Positions 33,361-45,700 of a DNA stretch of 64,000 nt are shown here, piece by piece. Under the pieces are notes generated by a model that saw only the letters and a program-made list of their open reading frames with translations, did no database searches and was not told the DNA's origin. The translations under genes were made by a program, and so were the position numbers. Every line of letters starts with the position of its first letter. Position 1 is the stretch's first letter. Origin of the DNA: Caenorhabditis remanei (Eukaryota; Nematoda; Chromadorea; Rhabditida; Rhabditidae); NCBI RefSeq assembly GCF_010183535.1, contig NC_071329.1, positions 4,402,001 through 4,466,000 of the forward strand, in the 5' to 3' direction.

Positions 33361-34734
33361 CAAGAATCAACTTATTTCTAAAACTATCATGTTCATATGT
33401 TTATATATCTAACATTAGGTTTTTTCTTTATTTTGAGTTCTGACGTCACGTCTAACATAAGAATTATAAACCGATGTGAAAAAAAAACAAAATTTCGATT
33501 GTACCGCTTTTTTTGTACAGCAAAACTGGAGAAATGAGAAAAACCGCAGAAGAAAAAAAGTTACTAAAATTCAAAAAATTATATATGAAGATGAAAAACT
33601 TCCTAATTATAAGTCACTTCGAATCTAATTCATTGCGATTTTCAGATTATTAAACAATGAAACAATGAAAGCATTATTTGATAACTAAAAATAAGAAGAG
33701 CTAAGTCCAATAAAAATATTTTCAGACTATTTCACAATAACACAGTGCAAATTAACAAGACAACAACAATTCTAGACAAAAAATGGCGAAAGTACACATA
33801 AAAAGAACAGGGAAACGGAAATGTATGTACTATATAAAATGTATTTACATGTACAAACACACTGCGGTGTGTTCTCTGTGGAGCGCGTTTTCCCCCGTTT
33901 CGTCGATTGTTATCAAGGTCTTTTTAGGACGGAAAAAGGAGAAGAAAATGGGAAAAGGGGGGAGAGGAAGTGGGCAGGTGACATTTCGTAAATTAGTTTT
34001 GGTGGTAAGTGAAGAGATTGTGGAGGTAGCAAGGGGTGTGAGGTAACAAGGTTTGTATGTATGAGTTAAGACAGAAATGTTTTGAAATCACCAGCTGAAA
34101 ATAGAAAATTTCAGCCAAAAATTTAGAAAAAAAAGTTTGAAACATTTCTAAATATGAGTTACAGTTCTACGATCTCGATTTTTTTTCGTAACATAGCACT
34201 GACCGAGAATAGAGCTAAACTGTATTTTTTGGGAGTTGCAGACATTTTTTTTTTTGCACAATTTTTGGTTAAGTCGCTTTGAGACATTGTAACTTTGTTC
34301 ACTTTGAAGGATTTCATAAAATTCAAAGTGTTATGAAAAGATGAAGATGTAGGCTACAAAAAGTCAATTGGGCCGTTTTTCGAAAACTTCAACCCAGAAA
34401 GGTTCAAGTCAAAACGTGAAAATTGACAGTACTTGTGAAATCAAAAAATGGCATTTTTTGAAAAAAACGTACTTGGTGGGACCATGTCTGTTCGTTTAGG
34501 GGAACTGTTACTGTACTTACTCTAACCAACATGCACCTGTAAATGTCCGGCACCCTCTAATAGACCGGCAACATGATGGGGGGAGCTTTGTAAAATAGAC
34601 CGGTACTCTTTAATTATCCCGTACTTCAGAAATTGACGGAAATTCAAGGAGGGGGGCCTATTTTCATGAGTCTCCAGTTTTTGCGAGTTTCCGCAGAAAC
34701 TTTGCTGAAACCTTGTAAAATGTGTTAGAGCAAA

Positions 34735-35160
34735 TACTGTTAGTCTGACTGTAATGTCCGGATGTCCAAAAATCTGTCTGTGTGTCTGTAAGGTCTGGAT
34801 GTCCGAGAAGTTGAAGTCTGTCCGATTATTACAATGTGAGTCTGCACTATTGATATTATTGGAAATCAGGAAGATGGAAGCTACTTGTACCGGTATGTCA
34901 GTCCGGGTGCCCAAAATTTTTAAAAATTGAGAAATTTTCAAAAATTGCAAAAACCAAAAAATTACCGTCATGGTCCAACAATTGATATGCCACCTTTTTG
35001 TCGGTCTGTCTATCCGTATGTCCGGATGTCTGTCCGGATGTCTAGACGACAATCTTCAATACTTTATTAGATAATTCTAGGCTTAAAATGGCCTAAAATC
35101 ATGATTCCTATACAAATGTCTAATTGACTCTCTGTTTGTCCGGATGTCCTCCGATCTCTC
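34735..35160. repeat. Dispersed TGTCCGGATGTC repeat
   Basis: Scattered GTCTGTCCGGATGTC words. The 176-residue minus-strand frame over this region is composed of translations of the repeat (PDRHPDIRIDR) and is not a gene. Confidence 0.5.
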
Positions 35161-36018
35161 CTTACATAAAATCAAATATTTTCAGATTTCCAGCTGCACA
35201 TATACATAAAAAATGAAAACAATAAAATCCGATATCCAGAAAACAAAACAAACCAGCCAAAAGAAAAAAAGCAGACAAATAGAAGGGGAAAAAATAAGAA
35301 AAATAGACATTTGTCTTCTCCTCCGACGTCTGACAAAACCTTATAAGACGGGCGGAGAAAAGAGCGTGACGCGTTCCGTCAAAAACATACATGCATATAT
35401 ATATTTTTCTTATTCTCGCCTGCTTTTTTCCAGAATATTTCGTTGGTTGGGTTCTCTAGACCACGCCCACTTTTTGAGGGGAAGCCAGATGTCTGACTGG
35501 CTTAAGCAGTAGATGTGTAATGAGGGAATGAGAAAAAAAACAGATTTTCAATTTCCCGTCTCTCTCGAACATTTTTTATTGTTATCCCCTTCATTCCACC
35601 AGAAGAAGAATAAAATAAATCCGATGACAAAGGGGGATTTGATGTGTGACTGATCAGTTACAGATGGTTTGGTGGTTTGGTGAGGGGAATCTGTCTCATG
35701 CATCACTTGATTTAGAATTAGCATAATCTTTGATTGGATTTAGAAGGAATGTTGGAACAGAAACCGTTATAAGGAATATGGGATTGGGTTTAGAACACAC
35801 TTGGACATATTTTTCTTGATTTTTTCGTGGAGATGCTTTCTCACTGACAGTTGGGATACGTCAACTTAAAACCGTTCAAGACCACAGATATTACTCATTT
35901 TTTCATGAAAAATCCTTATTTTTAAATTAATTTTTTCTATAATTTGTCTATTAGAGTTTAAAAAACACAAATCGCTGCGAACATTGACATAACGAATGCT
36001 AAACAATCGCACAGCATT

Positions 36019-36429
36019 TACAGTACTGGCCATAAAGAATGCGACACTTGCTGTTTTTAGTTGAAAATGGTCTAGTTTGTGCCTGTGGCACGGCCTTCCT
36101 GATAGAGTTTCATTTTTGTAGTTGACAAATTTTTGTACGGGCACGTCCTGAGAAGTTACATGCAGTCTATGTAAACAGCTCAAAAATCTCTCATTTTAGC
36201 ACTGAAAAAGGGCTAGAAATGCGAGATATTTCTTTGACGATTGATAACTTCTTAGGATGTGTCCGTACAAAAAAGTTATAAAGTACAAAAATGAAGCTCT
36301 ATTTGTAATCTATACACTCCATTAACAATCAATATTGTGAGACTATCAGGAAGGCCGTGTCACCGTCACAAAGTTGACCATTTTCAAATAAAAATTGCAA
36401 GTGTCGCATTTTTTATGGCCAGTACTGTA
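36019..36429. mobile_element. Palindromic MITE, second copy (TACAGTACTGGCC ends)
   Basis: Left end TACAGTACTGGCCATAAAGA at 36019 and right end TTTATGGCCAGTACTGTA ending at 36429 are mirror images, as are the GTAGTTGACAA blocks inside. Same family as 4159-4618, but on average a little shorter. Confidence 0.75.
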
Positions 36430-37877
36430 TAATGCAAGCCATGGTGACCTAACTTTTACACGGCCCTCATGCTCATCGGCCAGCAACTGCCATACTGAAT
36501 GATAAACGTCTGAAAAGGTGACGTCATAAAGATTCTGAATCTGTTTTTAAATTTTGAGCAAAAATCAAAACGTACCGAAATGCACAACTTTTTTAAACGT
36601 ACTTACTTTTTTCAATTTTGAAAAAAAAACAGTTCTACTTCAAATTGTTGTATCTTGGTTCATTTGGACACTAGACAAAAATTCGAAAGCAAATTCGAAA
36701 TCCTCGTAACGTAAGATTTCCAGGCGTGTAACGTTTCGGTTTAAAATGTGGATTTTAAAACACAAAACTCTAAAGCCAGCGTCACAGAATTTATATTTTA
36801 TATATTTTATACGTTTTTGACTATGCTTCGTTCCCGTAGCTGTTCAGAGACTTGAGGAAGCAGGAAAATGGTTAATCCAGATAACAAAAATACCGTATTC
36901 TGGACATCCGCACATTTGTACAAACCGATTTACCTGAAAACAAAAACAGCGGTTCTCAATAAGGGATTTGTGGAGGTACCGCAAAATTTGAAATCCAAAA
37001 ACGTGCAAAAAACTTTTCAAAACTTTTTTCGGGCTAAATGCATTAGGACCTTTTAAAACTAGACTTTTGAGAATTCATTATTTTTGACATTTTAATTACC
37101 ATGCGGGTCTATTATAATAAATTCCGTAGTTGTCAAGGTCCGGCCCAGATTTTGGCGCCAAAATTCAATTTTTTCAATATTCAAAACTTTTTTTCGCGAA
37201 AAAGTCAAATGTTTGACTATGATTCAGGATTAGAAGAAATTCTAATTAATCATTAAAAATGTTCACATTTTTAAGGAAAAATTGAAAAAATGTCAACAAA
37301 AAAAAATTTTGAAGCCTCGCTTTGAAAAAAAAGCATATACCTTTAAGCCCTGACTTTTCTAGGCTATCATTCCAAAGCTGCAATTTTCTTATCCTGAGAC
37401 ATTAATGATCCCATGTTTCAACCATTCGGCTTCCAAACCTTTAGAATTATTGAGGAAACCCCAAAAAACAAGCCAATCCACTTCAGACATCACTGGTGGA
37501 CAACACATGGACAACAACGTAACATGCAAATATATGCATATATATAAAGAAACATGACATCTGGTTTCATCCCGTGGTTTTTTAGAGAGGAAGAAGCGAG
37601 AAGAGGGGAGGCAGTCATTGTAGCGTATTGTTCATTGCGTAATTTGCAGAAGAGGAGGAGAGTGTGTTCGAGAACTTTCTAGAGATCTGGAGAAAACAAT
37701 GACGAGGACATATTATAGAAATATTTTAATATAAAAGTTTGAATTCTAGAAATTAAATTCATAATTGCGTCAAAATGTAAGGTTTGTTCATGAGCTTGTA
37801 TCTGTTTGTAGGAAGATACCTCTTCCGGTGTAGACATTATTTTCAATACCGTATCCCTCTTCGTAGGGTCTGTCGAC

Positions 37878-38122
37878 AAAAAAGTTGTCAACTACAAAAT
37901 TGGAGACCTAGGTTTGTTTTGCAATTTTCCAAAATTTGACAATGGAAATTGAAGGTACCACTATTACAGGCGTACAAAGTTCAACATTTCTCAGAACAAT
38001 ATTCTCTTTTTTAAGTGTTCTCCAAAATTAGTCACCCCACGTGATGTCACACTAGCTCTCAATTTGGATATGTTATAAAACAAATCTAGATCTTCATTTT
38101 TGTAGTTGACAACTGTTTTGTA
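37878..38122. repeat. Hairpin with TAGTTGACAACTTTTTTG-type arms
   Basis: GTTGTCAACTACAAAATTGG (37883) is mirrored by TTCATTTTTGTAGTTGACAA (38093). Belongs to the most abundant palindrome family in the window (see also 46540-47400, 49290-49480, 53915-54105, 55640-55880, 56020-56250). Confidence 0.6.
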
Positions 38123-38229
38123 CAAGCTCTCCCTACAGAGGTACGGTACCGTCAAGTGCAGACTCCTCTTGAGTACAGTTTTATGTCCTGGTTCTAATTC
38201 GAAATCCGTTATCATTGCAGCACATTTTT

Positions 38230-38338
38230 CGCAACTGCGCTCCACCGGAATTCTTTTGGAAATTTTTTTTTCCTCTCTGCGTCTCTAAAATCCCCTCAAA
38301 TTACAATTCGCTTTAATTTCAGTAGAGCGCAGTTGCAA
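38230..38338. mobile_element. Short MITE with GCAACTGCGCTC ends
   Basis: GCAACTGCGCTCCACCGGAA at 38231 is mirrored by GTAGAGCGCAGTTGC ending at about 38337. Other members: 45578-45718, 61498-61618 and 62786-62905. Confidence 0.65.
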
Positions 38339-38387
38339 GTACTGTGTCGTTTCAATAGCTCACCCTTAACGGAGACATCGGTTTATG

Positions 38388-38393
38388 TTTGTT

Positions 38394-38434
<41 letters not shown>

Positions 38435-38436
38435 GC
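38388..38436. repeat. Tetranucleotide microsatellite (TGTT/TGTC)
   Basis: Three TGTT units followed by about eight TGTC units, pure enough to be a variable microsatellite. Confidence 0.8.
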
Positions 38437-39422
38437 CTGTATACAAACCTTGTCCGGATGTCCACGAAGTCCTAAGCAAGCACTCCAACCTAGCCATGAC
38501 AAGGCTCTAGTTGGAAAACTAAACATTTTTAAATGTACTTAAAAGTACTTTTTTCAAAAACGGGTACGACAGGAATATGTTTCCCATTTTCATAATTATA
38601 TCAGATTTTTAGTACCGATTTAGCTTTAGACCCTGCTGGAACCACTTAGCCTATCTGTCCGTTTGTTGGTCCGGATGTCCTACATATTTATCGCAAGCTA
38701 ACATCCTAGGCCAACCCATGTTTAGCTAGCCAACCCATGTTTAGCTTCTCGACTAATTTCCCTCCCACTGGAACCCCTTTCTTGTATCTTTCTAGCTAGA
38801 ACCTCCCCCTCTCATTATCTCCTTCATCAAAATCTACAGTTCCTTTTCCCGAGACCCCCCCCCCCTCTCTCCTTCTAATTCTTCTACAACACACCGTGAC
38901 CCATTCGAACTTTTTGTCACTTTCCAATTCTCCCTCAATTCTTCCTCTCTCTCTCCTTTCTTTTCGTTCCACATTGGCTTATCTTCCTTCTCCAGTTCTC
39001 CTCCCCTCTTTCCACTATTTCTCTCTCCGATGACACAATTCTGTCCTCCCTCATCTCGGAGGTAGATGGGATAGTCTCGCCCCCCACTCTCCTCTATCCG
39101 ATCGTACACCATTTTGGTGCGTGGCTTCTGAACCTCAGTCAGATGTCAGATGGACCCTTTTATATTGCGTTGGAGGGTTTTTTGTTGTACTTTTATTATC
39201 GTTTTCTATATATTTCATACTTGCAATAGGCCGGGTCATGACGAGCATTTTCACGGCCCTTCCAGCTCTAAGCTGTGAGGTCTAGGGTATATTATTGAAG
39301 TTTAAGGTGGTGGTATTGTTAAGTTACGTTTATTCACATACTTTGTTCATAGAGTTAGGTTTTCCTTCCAAAATCCTGATAGTCATAAAAGGAAGATTCC
39401 TGACCTAAATTATGCAGAGGAT

Positions 39423-39821
39423 CATAGTTGTCAAGGCCCGGCCCGGGCCGGGCCGGGCCGGGCCTTGTCGGCGAAATCAGGGCTTAAGGCCCGGCCCGAA
39501 GGCCCGGGCAAATTGGCGCGAAAGTCAAATTTTCAAATTTTTTTTAAATTTTTTGAATTTTTTTGATTTTTTTCGCGAAAAAGTCAAATTTTCGACTATC
39601 AGTCAGAATTAGAAGAAATTCTGAAAAATAGTTAAAAATGGTCACATTTCCGATGAAAAATTGAAAAAATTTCGAAAAAAAAATTGGAAAAAAAAGGTCA
39701 TTTTTTGAAGCCGGGCCTTCGGGCCGGGCCGGGCCTTGAAAATTTTCCACCGGCCCGGCCCGGCCCGGCCCGGCCCGGGCCTTCGGGCCTTGCCGGGCCG
39801 GCCCGGGCCTTGACAACTATG
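39423..39821. mobile_element. GC-rich inverted-repeat mini-element (GGCCCGG type), second copy
   Basis: Ends CATAGTTGTCAAGGCCCGGC and GGCCCGGGCCTTGACAACTATG are mirror images, each followed by GGGCC tandem runs; the middle is AT-rich. The element is flanked by a direct repeat ATGCAGAGGATCA (39412-39424 and 39819-39831), which could be a target duplication of about 12 bases. Same architecture as 3646-4147. Confidence 0.75.
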
Positions 39822-40194
39822 CAGAGGATCAAAAATCTTGCGATCCGTGACGACCTACCCTCACATTCAGTTGAAATATAGAAAATGGACTATTGAGTAT
39901 TATGTCACATTGTTTTGTGTATGTAATACTAAAACCTTGAGTTTTAAAAGATTTTTTAGATAAAACCTAGATCTATATTTTTACACTGAAAGCTTTTTTT
40001 ACTGAATAACAGTAGATTTTGGTTGCCAATATAGTTGTGACAAAGGAGTGTCTGTGCGAAAAAAATAGTAAAAATACAATTCAAGTCCTATTTAGTAACA
40101 TGAGACCTGACACACTGTGGCGTATTCGAATCTGTAGATCAAGAAAAAAAACTTCATCATTGCATAGTTGTGCAAGCCCACCCTAAAGAGTTTT

Positions 40195-40345
40195 AAAGCT
40201 GCAAAACACTAAAAATTTCAAAATTTTCAGAACTCGGGAAAATTCTTTTCGGAAATTCCGGAAACTCGCTATTTTTTGTGTCTCGGAAATCGGAAAATTC
40301 GGAATTTCCGATTTCTGTTTCGCGCGTCTCTGGTGGTACACCTGT
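40195..40345. repeat. Copy of the TTCCGAAATTTCCG dispersed repeat
   Basis: Words CGGAAATTCCGGAAAC and CGGAATTTCCGATTTCTG followed by GCGCGTCTCTGGTGGTA, as in 10815-11140. Confidence 0.5.
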
Positions 40346-40702
40346 GTACCTTTTTAGGCTGCTTTCTAGGTTTGCAATGTTCAGAAAAAAACTGAAAAAT
40401 ACGATATTCTTCGAAAAAACAAAACTTTTTGCAAAAAAATGTCCAAACCGGACCAAAACCGGACCGTAAACTACAGAAATGATGTTCTTGAACGCCCCTA
40501 ACCAATGATTCCGTTGAAACTTTTCCCAATCTTCCAGAACTTCCCCCCAAACCGATTACATATGCATCCACATGTATCAATTTGTTCCATGTCCACACCC
40601 CCTAACCGGTCGCCTTCCCTCTACTACTTTTACTCATTTAATCCTCTTTCCTCACTTCTCTCCGCCCCCCTCCTTGATCCTTTTCTCCCATAAATTGTAC
40701 CT

Positions 40703-40716
40703 ACATATTTTTGCAG
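40703..40716 (+). promoter_or_regulatory. Probable trans-splice acceptor of the P450 gene
   Basis: ACATATTTTTGCAG, a good nematode acceptor with no upstream donor in this gene, 28 bases before the start codon at 40745. Confidence 0.45.
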
Positions 40717-40744
40717 TCAGTACAACAACACACCGTATGCATAA

Positions 40745-42746
40745 ATGCCGTCGTTAAAAAATGCCATTCTCCTCTCAATCGCCACCTCGTTTCTGTATTT
40801 TCGGATTATGCGTACTTTCGATGTGGATAGTTATATGGTGAGTGGCCTAACTTTGGGTTTCTAGGCCATATTGTAAAATTTCAGACCACCTACATATACC
40901 TATTCATCTGCACGACTTTCTACGTGCTCTACGAGCTGGACTATAAGCGGCGACGCCTCCCGAATGGGCCAATGCCATGGCTTGTTGCTGGAAACATGTC
41001 AAGTTTTGTAAATGGTAAGTGGCCTAGAAAAATCCTAGTCCCCTCTCATTCATAAATATTATCCATTACAGTAAAAAACGTGGACGACTTATTCCAGTCG
41101 TGGAAGAAACGATATGGAGGGATATTCACTGTGTGGATCGGACCGATTCCGTTGGTTATGGTGAGTCATTTGTCGAGATTTGAAAAATAAGATAACGGGG
41201 GGGGGGGATGCAGAGAAGATTCAAGAAAACAGAAAAGGGGGCGCTTGAAGCAGGTGAGAAGAAGAAAAAACATCACAGCAGGTGATGGGTGACTAATAAG
41301 AATCAAGCAGCTAATTTTAGAGAATTGTAGTGTAACGTAAGATAGGGGAAAAAATGACGTTTCGAAACTGGACATTTTGAACCTATGACTTTTCGAAACT
41401 AATGTCCCACTTAAAGCTGAAAAAAAATATGATTTCGAATTGTCATAGTTTCGAAACGTCACGGCGTTCAAGAGCCTAGTTTCGAAATGTCCTACTGCAT
41501 TTTTACCGAAAAAAGGTTTTAAAAAATTTTCGCACATTTATTGATTTCGAATTTTGCGGTCCTCCACAAATCCCTTATTGAGGACCGCTATTTCTGTTTT
41601 CTGGTAAATCTGTCTGTCCGGATGTCCGGATTAACAAGTTTCATCTATTATTAGATACCTGAACAAGGACGGGAAGGAGACTTAAACAACTCAAACATTT
41701 TTGTGAATTTTGGAAGCGATGCCTTTAAGGCTCTGTGCTCCACCCAATTCTTAGATTGCATAAAATTTTTACACGATTACAAAGCTGAAGTCACGACAAT
41801 TCTGAATCTGTTTTCAAAATTTGTTTAGCATCAAAATGAACCAAGATACAATAGTTTGAAGTAGTACAGTTTTTTTTCAAAATTGAAAAAAGTAAGTACC
41901 TGAAAAAACGTTGTGCATTTCGGTTCATTTTGATGCTATTCAAAGTTTAAAAACAGATTCAGAATCTTCACGACGTCACCTTTTCAGACGTATAACATTT
42001 GGTATTGTAGTTGGTGACCGATGAGCGTGAGGGCCGTGTAAAAGTTAGGCCACCAAGGCTTGCACTCGGCGGTCGGGGATGTTCGCAGCGATTTGTGTAT
42101 GAGACAAATTATAGTAAAGCAATTAATTAAAAAATAGGATTTTTTCATGAAAAATGGTAAATACACGTTTTGGAGACGGATCCTAAAAATTGAAAGAAAA
42201 CTTGAAGCTCTCAACCATCAAACCCATTTTCCAGGTATCCGATCTCCCGACCATCAAGAAGTACTTCATACAACACGCCGACGCGTTCTCCAATCGGTGG
42301 CGTAATTTTGTGACCGATTCGATTATGGGTATGTTCATTGTACACCTCTTAGCTAGTAGCTTAATTATGTCCGAAAATCCACAAAAAACGAATAGAAAAG
42401 GCGCGAAAAAAGGAGTGAATATAATTGAGAGTGGTTGGGAGGAGGAGGCCCCCAGTTCCGTTTTTAGAAGCGTTGCTATTATAACGCATGACCGATTTTC
42501 AACACACATCTATTATTCTTTTCTTTTTCTAGAAGGCTCCAATGGAATTGTTCAAATCGACGGCGACAAGTGGAGGGAGCAACGGAGATTCGCATTACAT
42601 ACGTTGAGGGATTTTGGGGTTGGAAGACCACTGATGGAGCAGATGATAACGTTGGAGGTATGGGGAAACAGGAATCTCCTAGAGGAAAGGATTCATGTAT
42701 GCCCTGCGCTCCGGTTCCTATCGTGTGCTTCCGTGGCGCAATAGGC

Positions 42747-42782
<36 letters not shown>

Positions 42783-45700
42783 GAGCCCACCCGGGAGCGA
42801 AACTTTTTTGTATAATCAGAAATTTTTAAAGCTGAACTTTGACCTTGGTGCGAAAAGAAGTGGTACTTGGTGTTTGCAGACCTGAAATTTTTATACAAAA
42901 TTTTTTACATGCCCTGTACTTGACAAGTGTGTAGCGACCTTTTTTCTGTTCTGTGGGCGGAGCCTGAAATTCAAAAAAATTGGAAGTCCGCAAACACCGC
43001 GAATAAATGTTTCACTTTGATAGTGCTGTTCTGAAACGAAAAAGAATGTTTTTCTTTTTTCGTTCATGTTTCACCAGTTGGTCTCCGGTAGACGTTGCAA
43101 TTGCGCTAATTTTCAAATTTTCAAAGGCGCCTACGACGCGACCGCAGCGCCTCGGGTTCCGTGGGAAGCTGATAATGTTCCGTAGAAATTTTCAGAAAAC
43201 AAATTTTACAGTCTTTCGTTTCCAGGTCACCACCTAGAAACTTAATAAGTCATATTTTCAAGACAGAGCGTGTGTAGATTAAGCTTGTGAGCTCTAACTA
43301 TAAAAGCAACCTGTAGGGCTACGGTAGACCATCTTCAAAGACGCTTACCTCAAAAATGGGCGGAGCTTTCCAAAAGTTTTCAACTACAGAAATGTAGCGC
43401 TTGATTTGATGTACATCAGCAATTTAAAATAACATAAATTGAACAAATTCTAAGTTCGCGGCCAGCTGGGAAAGGTTCCACTGACCAAAATACACTGACA
43501 ACGTTTCTTGAACTTCTTTAAAGGTCCTTATCTCAAAGGGGGCGGAGCTAATGATTATTGTAATGATGGTTTAGTTGTAATTTAAATGATTTTCATCAGA
43601 CTGAACAGCCTGTTTCCAGGTCACCACCCTCATGAGCCATATGGAAAAGTCTTGCGGTCCAAACTGCAAAGAACTGCAACTGTGTCCCTCAATAGCTGTC
43701 TGTGTGGGAAATATCATCAACAACATGCTCTTCGGTCTGCGTTTCAATCAAGACAACTCGTACATGCATCGTCTTCACAACCTGCTCGACGACCAGTCCC
43801 ATACAGTAATGCAACCGATTATGGGAGCCTATATAGCCTTCCCGATCACTACAAAAGTTCCCATGATCAATGGGGAATGGAATCGACTTATGGGTATTAA
43901 GAAGGAGCTCCTCGAGTTTTTGGAGGGACAAATCCAGAAGCATCGGGATGGATGGAGGGATGAGATGATCGAGCAGGAGCCCGAGGATTTGACCTACGCG
44001 TATATGATTGAGGTGGAGAAGAGGAAGAGGAATGGAGAGAATGTTGGGTTCTTTGAGTGAGTTTTTAATTGACTAGGTAATACCCTCGACTTTGGTCTGG
44101 GTCGTGACCTATATCATTGGAAAGCTGAGAAAACGCTGATTCTAAATATATATTCAATTTTTGCCCTCGAGGCCTAGTATTCTAGAGAAACGAGGTCAAA
44201 GTTTGGACCCCTGGCAAGTCATTACCTTCCTGACGTGAACCCACACCCTTCACCATGGCACACCACCTCACTACCACCTATACCCCGCTGCCGGTATTTT
44301 TAACACGTCAGGAAGGTAATGACTTGCCAGGGGTCCAAACTTTGACCTCGTTTTTCTCAAATACTAGGCCTCGAGGGCAAAAACTGAATATATATTTGGA
44401 ATCAGCGTTTTCTCAGCTTTCCAATGATATAGGTCACGTCTCATAACTCCAAACCAAGTCGAGGGCCTTCCTTAGTGAGATTACTGTAATGTTGTTTCTG
44501 CGCTAACACTGAATTCTCAAAATACACCAGATCTTACGACAAATTGCAGAATTTTTAAAAATCAGCGATTTTTTAAACGGAAACCTGAAAATTTCGAATT
44601 TTTATGTTCCAAACCTAAAAATCTCACCTTATCCTTACTCGTAATAGAATGATTCTTCAACTCGACGAAATTTTCATTTAAATTTGAGACCCCGCCCCCA
44701 AAATGGGACAAAAATGGCTGGCCGGTAAACACTTTTCAAGTACCGGGACCTTTTTGACCTTGGGGGCGGAGCCTAAAATGAAAATTTAAATTCCGCGAAC
44801 ACGTGTAGTCCTCGTGGACAATCAAATCGTTGAATTCGAAAAATGGTCCATTTTTGTAATGTAGTCCTCGTGGACAATGTTTTGAGGGTAAATTGAAATT
44901 TTTGACAAAAGTACATCAGTTTTGGTGTAAAATTATTATTATTATTTATTTACGCATGCTCGATACGTGAAGGTTAATCAATTGAAAATAGAATATTAAA
45001 AAAAAATAAAAAATACAATAAAAAGAGGAGGGGAAGTCAGAAGTCAAGTTCAGAAATGTCAGAATCCGTGTTTCTTCTAGAGCTTTTGATTTACTATTTT
45101 ATTCAGCACTCTGTTTGTAAAAAATAATCTGCCTATTTTGGTTTTTGATTTCTTCCATCGGTAGGAGTGGCCACGCCTGGTTTTTGTGGGAGAGTAACTA
45201 AAGTAATTGTTGTGGTCGATTGCAATTTTACCCAGTAGAAGTTTTTGGAAAAACTTAACGTCAAAGTGTTCCCGCCGATCTTTTAGAGTTTGAAGGTTGT
45301 AGTCAATAAGGCGTTCAGCAGCACTCCGGTACTCTGGGTCCGTATTAAGAATTCTTTTACGTGCCACTCTAAACATTACTCTTCTAGTGAAATTATTTTG
45401 CACCGCTTCTATGGATTTCACTGTTTTCATATCAGTTGGGATCTAGAAAAAATTGATAATAATGACGTTTCTGACAACAAACCAAAATTTTTCAAAATAA
45501 AAATTCTGATTGTCCACGAGGACTACACCATTGCTGTTAGAAATATAGCGTACTTTCTATTAAGATACTGGTGTCTCTGCAACTGCGCTCTACCGAAACT
45601 GACGAAAATAGTGTGAGGAATTGAGAGACGCAGAGAAACCACAGAAACGAAAATTTTCCGGTTTCTTGAAAATTTTACATGTATCTTTTCAAGAGGACAT

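Larger units (their letters stand above)
31041..40714. other. 9.7-kb intergenic region upstream of camt-1 and of the P450 gene
   Basis: It separates the divergent starts of camt-1 (minus) and the P450 gene (plus), so it must hold both promoters. I find no exon with coherent borders. Composition varies: AT-rich at 31400-32200, GA/CT-rich blocks at 32270-32440 and 38830-39070, dispersed TGTCCGGATGTC repeats, and the mini-elements listed separately. On the minus strand a TATAAAAG word at about 39157-39164 lies upstream of a purine-rich open frame (38834-39112), which I do not accept as a gene without further support. Confidence 0.5.

Noticed and set aside
34522..35052. 176-residue minus-strand frame
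   Set aside because: Largely a translation of TGTCCGGATGTC repeats plus AT-rich sequence; no coherent gene structure.
38834..39112. Minus-strand frame as a protein gene
   Set aside because: GA-rich low complexity with a G10 run; kept only as a possible promoter or exon in the findings.
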